Source: Epiperipatus broadwayi (Eukaryota; Onychophora; Udeonychophora; Euonychophora; Peripatidae). From it: DNA of 64,000 nucleotides. Positions 11,040 to 23,865 of this stretch are shown piece after piece. The notes under the pieces are model-generated. The model was given only the letters and a program-made list of their open reading frames with translations. It was not told the origin of the DNA and searched no databases. Made by a program: the position numbers and the translations under genes. Location of the stretch: assembly GCA_028023455.1 (NCBI GenBank), contig JAQFVV010000018.1, forward strand, positions 11,678,771 to 11,742,770, in the 5' to 3' direction. Positions within the stretch are counted from its first letter, which is position 1, and every line of letters begins with the position of its first letter.

Positions 11040-13080
11040 CATTATCTTAAATTTCAGAGTGGCATGGAGTATATTGGCAACACCGTTCTCTCAATAGTAA
11101 CTCCCCTTTTGGTGTTCAAAATCCCATTTTATATCCTGCTCAGATATTTGTGGAATGCTTTTAATTTTAATTTCTAGCCCAAAACTTAATCCTCAATCTA
11201 ACAGAAATCATATGTTTTCTTTGTCCATCATGCTTGGAAATGCAATCATTAGATAATGTTCCAAAAAGATTTAACAAAAATGTTTATAACAAAAGTACAA
11301 TCCATTAGTTTTATTCCCCATTTTATTTTTAGTAAAACTTTAATTTAAAATTCTTTCCCAAAACTAAAACAATATTGTTTCCACCCATTTAATTATTTTT
11401 GGACAATTAACAGTTGCATCTTCCATCTTAGATTTTACAAAAATATACAATTTAATAAAAAAAATAATAAAAATAAAATAGTTTTATAAATGTACGATAT
11501 TTTGTTAATATATATATATATGCTCCTGTAACATATATTGAAGCTGGAAATATAGTACATATTTCTGCTTCACCTAGTGCCAATGTCATCAGCACTAGTC
11601 TGGGTTCGAACCCAATCTTTATTAACTGACACCCATCTCATAATAGGTGGTAGTATATTTTAATCAATATTATAATATTTTATATTTCATTAATCTTATT
11701 TTATAAGTAAAACTAAACCTTTTATATTAATTTATTTATTTTATATTTGTAAAAATGTATATTGCATTTATTTTATTAAATTGAATTGAATTCTAGATAT
11801 CTATAAAATGTTACAAATATTTCAAATTCTTTATTAAAGTTCATTTTTCTTCAATTAATCAGTTGGTAACATTTTATATTTATCTTCTAATCAATGTATA
11901 TTTGAGAATCAATTATTTAAACAATGTAATTATTATTAATAATTATTATTAAGGTTAAAGGATGCTAAGTTTCTGAATTTTGCACCAGAATCCGTAAATT
12001 TGAGTTGAAAGTCGTCAGTTAAACATTAAATATTTTAATAATTTTTAGGATTTAATTTGAACAATAAGTGTGTGCTACGTTAATATAAATCGCGTGACTT
12101 TTTGATTTATTCTAACATCTTGAAAAGATTCATTTTGAATAAAAATCGATTCGATGTAATAAATTAAATATTTATTAATGTAGTTGTCTATAATATTTGT
12201 TTATATTTTTATTATATATATATAAGGCATTATATATTTATAGCTATAACCATTCATTTATTATTATTTTGCTTTGCTATTTACCTCTTAGGACCTTCGG
12301 AATTTTAAATATGACCAGTCCAACCTTTCACTCTCCCTCAAAGTAGACATAATTCATACCAAGGGATCCATTTTCAGGCATTGCCATTAAGATGTGTATG
12401 GGAAGGCCAGCACATCAAATTTATTATTAATATTATTCAGAGACATGTTTTGGCTGGAGGGCCAGCATTTCTCATCATTCACCTATATATATCAGGGATT
12501 TCTTTTAGTAAAGCCACCCAGAGGTTCATAACAGACCTCATTTATTTTTGTTATAATCTATAATAGCATACTGTCTTCATCATCATTTTATATCTTTATT
12601 TAGCAAACCTGAAATGCTCTCTGCTGTGATGGCACGTCCTTCACAAACCAATTTCGTTAATTAATTAAATCTGCCTGTATAATTGTCAATTATTTATTTA
12701 AGAACTATTTTGCTTCCCATACTCATTATATACAAATGATTTTAAATGTAATAGTGTTTTAAATGCACATCTTTCGTATCTTGTAATATATATAAAATAG
12801 ATTTATTTATAATCTTTTAAAGAGGGCTACTAATATTTTATTGCTGATTGGTTCTTGGCAAACCAATTAATCTTTTTTTTTTACTTTGTTAATCAAAGCC
12901 ATATCAAAAATGAATTAAATAAAAATAACCAAGTTGTATAAACAAAAACTTAACTTATTTTGTAACTAAATTTCTTAATAAATTCCTGTAATATTATTAT
13001 TTTAAATAAGCTTAGTTTGTCATCACTCCAAAAATCTAAGGTTAATTACTCTATTTATAATATTTCTTTGATTTAAATTC
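11040..13080. other. AT-rich DNA, one perfect B-box motif
   Basis: GGTTCGAACCC near 11613 is a perfect pol III B box, but no convincing A box precedes it. A 60-codon frame at 12381-12563 has no recognisable domain. The rest is AT-rich and featureless. Confidence 0.5.
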
Positions 13081-13104
13081 ATTCTTTGTAATGTTGCCAT
13101 AAAG

Positions 13105-13172
13105 AATTATCATTATTATGGTTCGAATCATGAGCAATCGATATCAAACCCCATCTGTACCATTCTGCAATC
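13105..13172 (-). mobile_element. tRNA-like head, possible SINE
   Basis: On the minus strand TGGTACAGATGGGG (A-box-like) is followed about 30 bases later by GATTCGAACC (B-box-like), then an AT-rich ATAATAATGATAATT tail. The acceptor-stem ends do not pair, so it is not a functional tRNA. Confidence 0.35.
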
Positions 13173-13239
13173 GTCAGAACTCACTAAATCATTAATTTCT
13201 TCTATAAACCCTTTATTATTTTGAGTCTCTTTGTGAACC

Positions 13240-13419
13240 ATGACCTCCAGCTGGGACGGAATAAAAATCAAGCACTGCTCATGTCATCACAAACGTTATC
13301 CATTAGTCAGAGAGGCAATAGTTCAGGCAAATAGGTTAGGATTCACCCTTGCCCTGACATCTGTGTCTTGTGCATGGTTGGATTCAAGGTACTTTTGCTT
13401 GGATTATTGGTCTTGTTGA
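13240..13419 (+). other. 59-codon open frame in a GC-richer block
   Basis: ATG at 13240 opens a 59-codon frame that includes YPLVREAIVQANRLGFTLAL and is rich in Cys and Trp, ending at TGA 13417-13419. An in-frame stop lies two codons upstream. The composition is unlike chance frames in this AT-rich window and no other frame is open across it. I recognise no family. It may be an exon remnant or transposon piece. Confidence 0.25.
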
Positions 13420-13959
13420 ATGAATACACAATTTTGACTGGCACAATATATATATATATCTGAGCTGCACCTATGTACTTTAATAGAGAAAATAATTAAT
13501 AATAATAAAAATGTTATTGAAAAGTTAAAATTTATAATTTTTAGGCATGCTTCTCAGAAATATATATACGAATTATACATACATAAGTAATTGGTAAGTG
13601 AGTACAACCATGAAGCTCAATCTTGGGCTAAGATTGACTGCTTCAATATAAGGTCACTGCTTTCCTATTTGAATGTTGACATCAAATCATTTTAACTTCT
13701 GAGCTTGTTTTTAGCAAGGATGCAACTGGTTAACCATTTATTTTTTTAGATATACCTAAAAAATGCCAATTTGAATGCTGCAATGAAATCTACCAATAAT
13801 TTGCCCCTCAGTTTGTGGTCTTTCATATCATAGATGAACTAGTCTCTCAGCATTTCACTGAGAAATGTAATCATAGGATAAAGCTATCTTCCAGTATTCT
13901 GATGTATAGTCAAGAGCCTTCTCCATTGTACTAATTTAATGCTCTATATATTGAAAAAA

Positions 13960-15580
13960 ATTTATTTAGGTGTCTATACCAAGGAAAGAGCTTTTAACAG
14001 ATTGTGAAAACTGCCATACCATAGACATAGATTTACATTAAAAAAACTATAAGATATAACGGCTAACTTTAGAAAAGATTTAGAAATTAAATACCTCATT
14101 ACTTATGGGAGGAATTAAATACCTTGTTACTTATGGGAAGAGCTTTGAGGGGTATTAAATGATAAATATATGGATAACTTTTAAAAAAATATGTTGAAAA
14201 ATAAAAATACACCTATAGCAATCAAATCATATGTAGATGACTATAAATTTTTAATAGAAGTCAAAGGCAAATATACTAATTTACTGAAGAGTTAAATAAA
14301 ATAGATAAAATATATATATAAAATGTATAGTAAAAAAAAAGGGAATAGAATAGCATATTAATTATCAAATTATACATTAACAATAACTATAATATGCAAT
14401 CATTTATATATAAGAAGGGTAATATAAATAATAGTAACAAACAGATAGTATATAATTAATAGTATACAGAGCCAAAAATTATTGTTCAAATTCAGAATAC
14501 AAAAAAAACAAATAAATTTAAGAATAAACGAATTAAAATATAATTTCCCAACAAAAATTATAAACTTTAATATAAAATCAATAAAAAACAAAATAAATGA
14601 TATTAAACAAACAAAAAAAAAAAATACAATAAAAAACAAAAATAAATATATGGGAATAAAAACTAATAATAATAACAATAATAAAGCAAGAAAATTAAAT
14701 AAAATTATAAATAAATTAAACAAAAAATGTAGTAAAACAATAAATTTTAAAGTAATAAATAAAAAAATAAAAATATATTCATTATATATAATAAATATAT
14801 AAATAATTGTAATGAAAATAATAAAAACTGTATAAATGGAGTTTATGTGATAAAATTCAAAAAATGCCAGATAAAAAATATATTGAAACAAAAAATTTAA
14901 TACAAAATTGAAATAACATAAATGGGATAAAGATCTCCTGTACACATACATACAACAGAAATAGACCATAAATTCAAAAAAGATAGTATAGAAATGTTAT
15001 ACTACATTAATGATGAGAGAGAGAGAGAGAGAAGAATCATTATTAATTCAAAAAATTAATTCAAGTTTACATAAAGATTTAGCTACAAACACTTTATTAA
15101 ATAAATAAATAATACAAATGTCAATTGGTAATAGTAATAAAGTTAAATAAGCAAAAAAAGAGAGAGAGACATAGTTAGAAAAATAAATATAGAGGAAGTT
15201 ATAATATAAAGTAAAAATAACTTTTAAAAAATTAACAATTTATAATAATTTGGCAGAGAAATTTCTAGATGGTAGGTTATCTAAAAAAAAATATAAAAGT
15301 TAAAAAGTCAAAAATTAAAAAATATATGATTTAAGTGCATAAATTTATATTAAATTAAAAATAAATAAAATTAAATAATTGTATCATAGAAAATAAAAAT
15401 TAAAAACTATAAAATTAAATATATTGTTATAAAAGTTGTCTGATTAAATAATTTTTATTGAAATATTATTTTTAAAATATAAAGAAATATAGAATAAAAT
15501 AATGTTATAATTGGTAATATTAATTAAAACAATAGAACATAAATTTAAGATGAAATATAATTGAAGAAGTATATATATAT
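13960..15580. other. strongly A-skewed tract
   Basis: The plus strand is dominated by A with few T runs, so long K/N/I-rich plus frames (14482-14802) and F/L/I-rich minus frames (189 codons, 14969-14400) appear. Both are low-complexity shadows of the skew. Near 14235 a 30-codon frame contains SYVDDYKFLIEVKG, a possible RT palm motif. A 29-bp unit, AATTAAATACCTCATTACTT and following, is repeated at about 14085-14140. GA runs occur at 15014-15032 and near 15159. Confidence 0.5.
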
Positions 15581-15599
15581 AAATCTTTTTCTTAATAAT

Positions 15600-15795
15600 T
15601 AAGTATTAGATAAATGCTTATTTAGAGTTGGTATTTTTGAATCTGATGTCCTAGCTCCTCACTGAAAAGAACCATAGCTCAAAACTGGTCTGGGGATGGG
15701 GACAATCATAGATAAAGATTTGAATGCTTTCTCTTATAGCGTTTATCATAAAAAAATAAGCTTGTTTAGACATTTTTGCTCTTTATTAAATATAT
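15600..15795 (+). repeat. dispersed repeat family A, copy
   Basis: It contains AGTATTAGATAAATGCTTA, CTAGCTCCTCACTGA, CTGGTCTGGGGATGGGGACA and TTTATCATAAAAAAATAAGC in the same order as copies at 29276-29450 and 29685-29860, and reversed at 28750-28960. There is no coding capacity. The order and spacing are conserved, so this is one nonautonomous element family. Confidence 0.75.
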
Positions 15796-15799
15796 ATAT

Positions 15800-17960
15800 A
15801 TATAATAATAATAATTTTGTATACTTATAATTAAATTAAAAATTATGTATGTTTTTAAGTAAAATTATAATGTTTTTCTATGTAATGATAGATATTTAAA
15901 TGTATTTGCAGATCTGAAAAAACTGGTGACCAATCAAAACTGTAAGAAAAGAAAAGAAAGTTAAATGTAGAAATACTATGTTGTATTGAATAAAGTATAA
16001 ATGAAATAAGTTATTTATTATATTGTTTCTCAAGAGATTTGTCACAGCAAATCAAAATGAAAAGTTGCTGTGAAAATTGCATAGACATAATTTTCAAAAT
16101 AAAAATCAGAATTATTCAAGTTATGTTGGTTGATTTTTATTGATATAAAGTTAGAATCTTCAGCAAAATGAAAGGAAAAGTACTATACTTTTGAAGACTT
16201 TTAGGAATACTTTGGACAGCAACACAACAAATGAACAAATTGGATCTATTCTCTTACTTAAAGCAAAAATAAGCAAGTATAGTTTTTTTTTCTAATTATA
16301 TCACATATAATATTTATAAAATCTGATCCGTAAAAGAAAGAGGATTAGTAATGAGATGTATAGACATCATCATCATACTTTAAGCAGTCTGAATCTAAAC
16401 ATATGGTTAATTATTCATGGAAATACTTATCACATAAATATTAAGAGTTGTTATTGATTTGGAAACACTTAATAGTATTGAAAATAGTATTACATCAAGA
16501 CGGTAAATATTATTTTGAGTTGATATGATACAATCAAAATAATTAATAACCATGAAGGTATGGTTATTGACTAAAAATAATATATTATTTTATCAAAATG
16601 TTGAAATATAAATACTGTATCACACTTATGAGATTTTTTTTGTTCGGTTTGTTTTAATTGGAAAATATTTTTAAGCACTTAATTATTGTTAAATAAATTT
16701 GATCTCATCTCATAGTTCTGAATGGGTGATAAAGACTTGCTTCTTCATTCTTGTGGTTTCAATGTGTTAGCAAGTGTTTGTTTTATTAAAAAAAAAATTA
16801 CCTAAAATTGTTTATGATGAATTTTTTTGCATCTTATTAAAATTCGTATGACTTTATTCTCACAAGTATACATCAGTTATTCATTTATTTTTCATTTCTA
16901 GCTATCATTTGGATATGTTTTTTATTTGCAAACAAACTTTCTGGAGATTATATCTATATCCTCATCTTTACTCTTATTGATTTATCACACATTTTAGAAT
17001 GGCACTCATCATCTGAGTTGCAATCATCATCTCTCTTTGAGATGATTCAAGATATAAAAATTAAAATTTTTCTTATAATCAAAATTTCTCTGCATTAACT
17101 ATAATACTTCAATGTGTAATAATATTCTAATCAATTTTTATAAATAAATGCTGGCATAAAGATATACCTGGAACTTTAAAACAATTCTGTTGATAATTGG
17201 TATTAAAAACTTTTGTTTGATATTATTAAATTTTATTGATCAACTGTAAAGAATTCATTATCATTATATCAGAAATCATAAGTTCAACCTCTGTAAATAT
17301 CTATTCCTGCCTAAAAATTGGGTGAAATCTAATTAACTCCATACCATTATTTAATATCCATATTTCATTAGAATTTACCGTTTTGTTTGAAAATTTTGTG
17401 ATATTAAATATGAAATATTTCAGTTTCTGATTATCATTCATTTAATATTTAAGTCTCAGCAGTTGGAATTTTCTTTTTATAATTTTCTGAATAACTTTTC
17501 TTTTTGTTACTTTTTTTATATAATTCTTTATTAGAACTTTTTACAACCAGCCATAACTATCTATGGCATTCACTTACCAAGATTTTTCTCTGAATTTTAT
17601 TATCACCTATGTAAAATATGGGTGACATGTGTCCATTAATACATATTTAATTTATTTCTACATTTATAAATTGTCTATTACTTGTAGTCATATTCTTGCT
17701 TTGGTTATTTTAAATTCTTTTTTAGCAATCTAGATAATTAGTGATACTATTGCTAAGATGTTCTAAATTTTCTATGTTCAGAGTCATCAATTTTGATTTT
17801 TCTTTCCATTTATTCATTCTCAAGTACTACTGTATTTGTTTTTACAATATTTATGCTTATCCTTATCTTTTTTACTTTTCACTTAGTATTTTTAATGCTT
17901 ATTTCAATATTCATATTCTTCAATGATTACTATATTAATTACATAGTTAAATAATTTATT
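15800..17960. other. AT-rich DNA with a possible LINE C-terminal trace
   Basis: Most of this block is unremarkable. On the minus strand near 17900-17780, INIVKTNTVVLENE followed by RKIKIDD resembles the GLKINISKTKxMVxxNE...IxVD block downstream of LINE RT domains. It cannot be extended. Confidence 0.3.
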
Positions 17961-17965
17961 ACAAC

Positions 17966-18952
17966 ATTGCAATTCCCAAAATCCTTCTTACACTTTTCAG
18001 CAAATTTTTTTTATTAAGTATTAAATATTTACAGTTTCAACTCTACCTTGCAGTCTTCATCAGATCTAAAAAAAAATTTAAGTGCATATAGCAATACAAT
18101 CATTACATAATACAATTAATATTTCTATACAAATGCTCTAACATACTTCTTATTTTTTAAAAAAAAATTTTTATAAAAACCTTTTTAATTCATGTTATAT
18201 CTTTTATACATATTTACTTCCCAAAATTTTTTTAATTTTTACTCTTTTTATTCCTTTTATATATCCTCTTATTTTATTACATATAAGTCTTTAAATTTAA
18301 CTTATATAATACTTTAATACATATATTATATACCAATTTTACCTTTTTACTACCTCAAAATTATTTATATCACTTTTAATATAATCTTTCTTTACTCTTA
18401 TCTTACAATTTTTTTATTTAATACATATTTCTATTCACTTCCCTATAAATATAAATTTTTACTTTATTCTCTTTCTCTAATTCTCTCTATTCTCCATTTT
18501 TATTAATTTAACTTTCTTTTAACCTCCTTTTCATATTCCCTATCCCATAGCTCCCTCTATTACCTATTCTTATAACTATTTTATGTTATCTTTTAATTAT
18601 ATATGTATTAAAGTATTATATGAATTAAATTTAAAGTCTTATATGTAATAAAATAAGAAGAGGGTATATAAAGAGATAAAAAGAGTAAAAATAAAAATTT
18701 AGTAAAGTAAATATGTATAAAAGATATAACATGAATTAAAAAGATTTTTATAAAAAATTTAAAAAATTAAAAATTTAAGAAGTACGTTAGATAATTTATA
18801 CAGAAATATTAATTGTATTATGCAATGGTTGTATTGTTATATGTATTTAAATTTTTTGTAGATATGATGAAGACTGCAAGGTACAGTCAAAATTGTAATA
18901 TTTAATAAAAAAATTTGCTGAAAAGTGTAAGAAGGATTTTGGGAATTGCAAT
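17966..18952. mobile_element. 987-bp foldback element
   Basis: The ends are exact complements: ATTGCAATTCCCAAAATCC at 17966 and its reverse complement ending at 18952. The arms run from 17966 to about 18328 and from about 18598 to 18952, around 355-360 bp each, with a loop of about 270 bp. They include the matching block CTTGCAGTCTTCATCA and its complement. The loop is pyrimidine-rich on the plus strand. There is no transposase frame and no clear target-site duplication. It is a nonautonomous foldback or long-TIR element. Confidence 0.85.
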
Positions 18953-19029
18953 ATTATATATAACAATAACAGAAAAAAGAGAGAAGTATTTATAGGGACT
19001 ATAAGTAGTCAAAATAAGAGTTGTAGATC

Positions 19030-19215
19030 ATATGACCTTACTCTCTTAAGCTTGTAAGCTATAAACAATGAGGATTGCCAATTCCTCAACAAGCTTTGTG
19101 ATAAACGCTTAGCCAGAGCCAGCATTTAAAATATCTCTGTCAGGAACTCCCCCAAACCCCTGACCATGGTTTCGTGCTTTGGCACTCCTCAGAGAGATGC
19201 TAGGGTAGGTTTGGA
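19030..19215 (-). repeat. dispersed repeat family A, divergent copy
   Basis: AACAAGCTTTGTGATAAACG, CATTTAAAATATCTCTGTC, CCCCCAAACCCCTGACCATG and CTCCTCAGAGAGATGCTAGG line up with the order of family A copies at 28750-28960 and 56580-56660, in the same orientation. It is more diverged and more GC-rich. Confidence 0.55.
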
Positions 19216-19219
19216 CACT

Positions 19220-20600
19220 ATTTATATAAATAATTTATTTTTATTTTTGTCCATTGGTATTTTTCTGTTCCATTTTTTCTTATCTCATTCATTATACTTT
19301 TCAAATGTTTGATAAATATACTAATTAGATCATTTCTCCATGTTTTGTTTTTTTCCCAATTTTTAGTTAGTTTACATTAATTAACACACCTATTCTTTAG
19401 AACAATGGTGTACAACTCATGTGTTATAATTCTTCAAGAGAATATAGAGGAATTTTTGGGGTGGAATTTTCAAAAAATTAACAATAAAAAAAATTATTGC
19501 TTGTGATCTCTAATATAACTCCAAACCTAAAATAATGATGAACTTTATGGAAGTATAAGTTTCATATTAATTAGTAAATTAAATTTGTTTTTATTAAATT
19601 TATCAAAAATATCTTTCCATTTAAATTTCTTTTTGTTTATATATCTAAAATTATATATACCTTTATAAATGTAAATTATGCATGAATGTATTAGAATTAT
19701 TATTTCCTAAGTATGACTTTCATTATGTATTCTCAATTAGTCAAAAAATAATAGAGATTAGTAAAAATTATATCTAAAAAAAAAAAGAATCACAATATAA
19801 ATAGATTGCATTACACTGCTTTAGAAAGTTAATATTTGTTATCTACTTTATATGATTGTGTATTGCCTAAGCTTTTCTGTTAATACTGTGAGAAGCTTTT
19901 TGAATATCTTTAAAAAAACATGGATATAGGATTTTTTAGTTTTTTCCAGTTTTCTCCGCAATGAGATGAAGTAATATTTGTGTATGGCATTTTCATCCTA
20001 ATTGAATTCAGCCTGTATATCATTTCTTATTTAAGATATCTTTAAGAATTTACCCCAACTGCTTATCTGTATGTTGTTTCTGTACTTTTACATTTGTTTT
20101 GTCTTTTTACTTTTGTAAACTGACATTGATAATGATTTTATTCATGTGTTAAGAACTGTATCATTTTACCATGAAATAGTTATTGAAATCAATTATTTTC
20201 ATTATATTTTTATTATTCCTCCATATATTTTATCTATTTTCAAGACACCTATTTTTTTCACTTTATTCACTGTCCTTCTAATAAAATATCAACTTGAACT
20301 CCCTTATTAATTTTATAGTTTTGCAATGAAATCCATCTTATATAAATCAGAATAGTACTCTGGCTATCACATTGATTTTTATTTTTGATAGAGCATTTTT
20401 CCAATGCATCTTTTAATATTTTCTGTTTAAGCTGCTATTATTGGTTAAGATTTTTTTTTATCATATTGTATATTTTTCTATACTGATAGTCCTTATGAAT
20501 TTTTCTATATCTCTACGGTGAACTTCCAACAGTTTTTGTTTACCTTCTTAACATTGATAATTTTTATATTATACTGCAGTTACATAATGATAAATTACTA
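19220..20600. other. T-rich DNA, possible extension of LINE relic
   Basis: The block lies downstream (minus sense) of the LINE relic at 20600-21560, where RT would be expected. Minus frames are K/N-rich and broken. I find no RT motif I would defend. Confidence 0.35.
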
Positions 20601-21560
20601 CTTCTGCATTTTAGTGGTTGTTATTACTGTAGCAGTTTCAAAACTTTGCGAGGGATTTAATCTTTTCTCTGTCTTCACAGCCCTATTGAAAATTTTGATT
20701 ATTGAATCTTTTTGTTATTTTCTTTTTACAAATTTTTTTTGCTATTTTAGTCAGATCTTTTTATTTAAAAAAATTAGTTTTATTTAATTTGTTAAGCATC
20801 AGCTTAATATTTATAATTAATAAGTTATCTAATTTTTTTTTGTCTTTTTATCTCTATGATCATGATCTTTAGTCCTTCTTGTATCAGATGTTGCAAATCA
20901 TCCTATGATCTATTTCTTACTTTTTTCAAAATCATATTTATGCACAACTTGCTCCTATTAGCATTCCAATTTTCTTCTAATGACAATGATATCTTTATGA
21001 GATATATCACCAAGAGTTAATTTCAGGTCCTTGTTGAACTGTTATATCTCATCATCTATATTATTTGCTGTACAGATATATACTTTTGTTTCTGTGATAT
21101 TTGAGAATTCTTTGAATTTAACTGCCATTATTTTTGCACTAATTTTATCAATGAGTCTTTATATATATATATATATATCCTGTACCAACTCCAGAATTTA
21201 AATTATTTCCAGACCAGAATATCTAACAATTAATTCAGAATACTTCATTCAATCCAAGAATATCATATTTATTTCTTTTAATTTGTTTTCTAGTTAGTAA
21301 GTGTGGACATGATAGAGAAACGCTCTTCTAGAGAACAAACACTACAAATATTCTATTGTCTTTTTTTAAAACTGATGGCAATTGGTAAATAGAATTCATC
21401 TGTCTTTGTCACTTTTGTGATTATTAATCCATCATCTTCTTGTATTAATAAAGTTTGACATTACAAATTCCACAGACAATATGTGATTTAACCTCTGAAA
21501 TTTGTTTGATTTATTGGTCTAATCCCAATTGTTCAATTATAATTGCTGACCTCATTTTAA
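20600..21560 (-). mobile_element. decayed LINE endonuclease and linker
   Basis: Reading the minus strand, conserved blocks of CFDP2-type LINE endonucleases appear in order. KYDILGLNEVF near 21272-21244 corresponds to the family's IDILGLSEVRW. KISAKIMAVKFKEFSNITET near 21150-21090 corresponds to RIIxARFxTKxxNIT. TKVYICTANNIDDEI and KDIIVI follow (the xIIQCYAPTxxxxDE and HDIxIxMGD blocks). NIKLMLNKLNKTN then resembles the stretch after the SDHH motif, and KDLTKIAKKI the linker. Stops and frameshifts are scattered throughout. The GD(F/W)NAK catalytic block is not preserved. This subfamily differs from the 41.7-kb element. Identification is by eye. Confidence 0.6.
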
Positions 21561-22225
21561 CAGGTAATGTCTAAACTAATATGAGTTCGTTTTCTAAAAG
21601 TTGCATTTCATTTCGATTTTATTCTCTATGGTTAGTACATTAACAGACCAACACAATTTGTCATGAGAGACTTAAATCAGATTACTTTTGACATGAAAAA
21701 CAGACACCTTTTGAAATTATTTTAGTGAAAAGGTTGCATTTGCTAAATCAAATAGTAGATATTGAACTAATCAGTCACTTGCCAGTTTTGAATTATAAAT
21801 TCTTATACATTTTCAGAGCCATTGATTATTTTTATTTTCTCACATATGAGATATTATTAATGAGTTGTAAAAGACAAAAAATCTATAATATAAACAAAAT
21901 AAATAAGAAAAAATAAAATAAATGTATAAAAAAAAGGTAAGAAAAAAAGTTAATACAGACTTTCTTTATGAAGAATTATTAAAGAAGGAAAGTGAAGTTC
22001 AATAGAAATATCAGTATAAAATGAATTATATAATCAATATATTCAGCACATCTTAAAGTAATTTGGGGAAATTTGTTTCTATTATCATCCTTTCATGCTT
22101 ACTGATCAATGTATTCTTTTAAAATAAAAAATAAAGTATTGTCTTCAAATTTTACTGTTTGTCCACTATTGTTTAATTTGATCTTGATTGTTTCTTTAGC
22201 ATACACAATTTATAATAAAACAAGC
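21560..22225. other. AT-rich DNA, nothing recognised
   Basis: Two frames of about 62 codons (21725-21916 and 22109-22297) show no domain or coding signature. Confidence 0.55.
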
Positions 22226-22228
22226 AAC

Positions 22229-22300
22229 ACTCTTTATTCTAATGTCATCTATAATAAAGTTGAGCAATCAGTGATTTCTGGATGGCAATGCAATTAAACT
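22229..22300 (+). repeat. MITE family B, partial copy
   Basis: CTTTATTCTAATGTCATCT followed by TTGAGCAATCAGTGATTTCT and GGATGG matches the terminal arm of the elements at 34058-34268 and 40010-40216. No opposite arm is visible. Confidence 0.5.
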
Positions 22301-22519
22301 CCAGATCGATTTCTGGCTTGCGATTTAAACTAATGTATTTTATATTTAGAAACCATGTTTAATTTTATTTTATAATTTAAAACTTTGGTGTGTTTTGATT
22401 CTTTCCAATTAGAAAATTTCCAAGATAAAAGATTATTTTAACCCAATCTGATATTCTATAACTTGTTTGGATTTCCATATGTAATGTCAGTATGACATGG
22501 CATAATTAATGTTTCATGT

Positions 22520-22769
<250 letters not shown>

Positions 22770-23860
22770 AGCTTTGGAATAATTTTCTGTAGAGTCTGTT
22801 CTTCCTACTAACATAGTTATGTCTCATTTAGGATATTGTCAGCGCTATAAAATAAATGCTTATTTAGATATAAAGAATCATAAATGTGAATTTTTTAAAT
22901 ATTTTATATAAATTTTTTGTTGCACTTGTTTCCAAATATTTAGTATAAAATATACTCTATTTGTAAGAACGTTATACTTCTATATTCATAATTTTTCTTT
23001 TTCCAATAGTAATAGATAAATAAAAGATTTAGACAGTTAGGGAATGCATGTACTTGATGTTAATTAAGAATAAGAATTATTAAAAAGAAATTTTTTGAAT
23101 TTTAAACTATTTCTTTAGTATTAGAGTCCATTAAATTTTTAACTATATCAAATCAGTAGTGAAAAAAAAAAGTAAAAATAAACCTAGAAAATACTTTTTA
23201 AAATAACTAAACTGCTCAAAATCATTACAAAAAACAATGGGCGAATATTTATGATAAAATTTCTAGTCTATTATTGGCAGAAATTTATTTGAATCTTTGG
23301 ATGTCTGTATTTTTGACAAAATCTCTTCTATATTTTTTTATTTTAATCCTACTTATGTAACTGTGATTAATCACTGAATAGTTATGCATGACTTGTCTGA
23401 TTCTAGAGCTCAAAGTCCATGGATTGCAACCCAACTATGTCATTTCCAGTGATCAAACTTCTTATAAATTCTTGAACAATAATACATTCAATTGTTTTTT
23501 TATATATCATTGAATAATAGATGGTAGTACAATCCGTTTCTCATACTCACTTATGACTTATAGAGTAGCAGCAGTGAAATACACATTTTCATATATCAAT
23601 TATTTGTATTTCTATTATAATATTTAAGCTAATGATTTAAAAGTTTACCACTTTAAAATTTTTAATTTGAGCCCACCTGCTTATTTAGTTATATAGTTCT
23701 GATTCTAGGACTATATATTTTAGTAAATTCAATTATATCTAATTGTGGGCATTTTAGATCTTCTGATAAATAAATATTCTAAAACATTACTCTCATAGTT
23801 TACATTTAATATCCAAACTAACACTCTATATATCACTTTACCTAAAAACATCTAATAAAG
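22770..23860. other. AT-rich DNA, nothing recognised
   Basis: There is no open frame, repeat copy or promoter I can support. Confidence 0.6.
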
Positions 23861-23865
23861 TATAA

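Noticed and set aside
14400-14969. 189-codon minus frame rich in Phe, Leu and Ile that looks membrane-like
   Set aside because: It is the complement of an A-skewed low-complexity tract; there is no ordered motif, and the plus strand is open for 106 codons over the same bases. A mitochondrial insertion was considered but no conserved mitochondrial motif is present.
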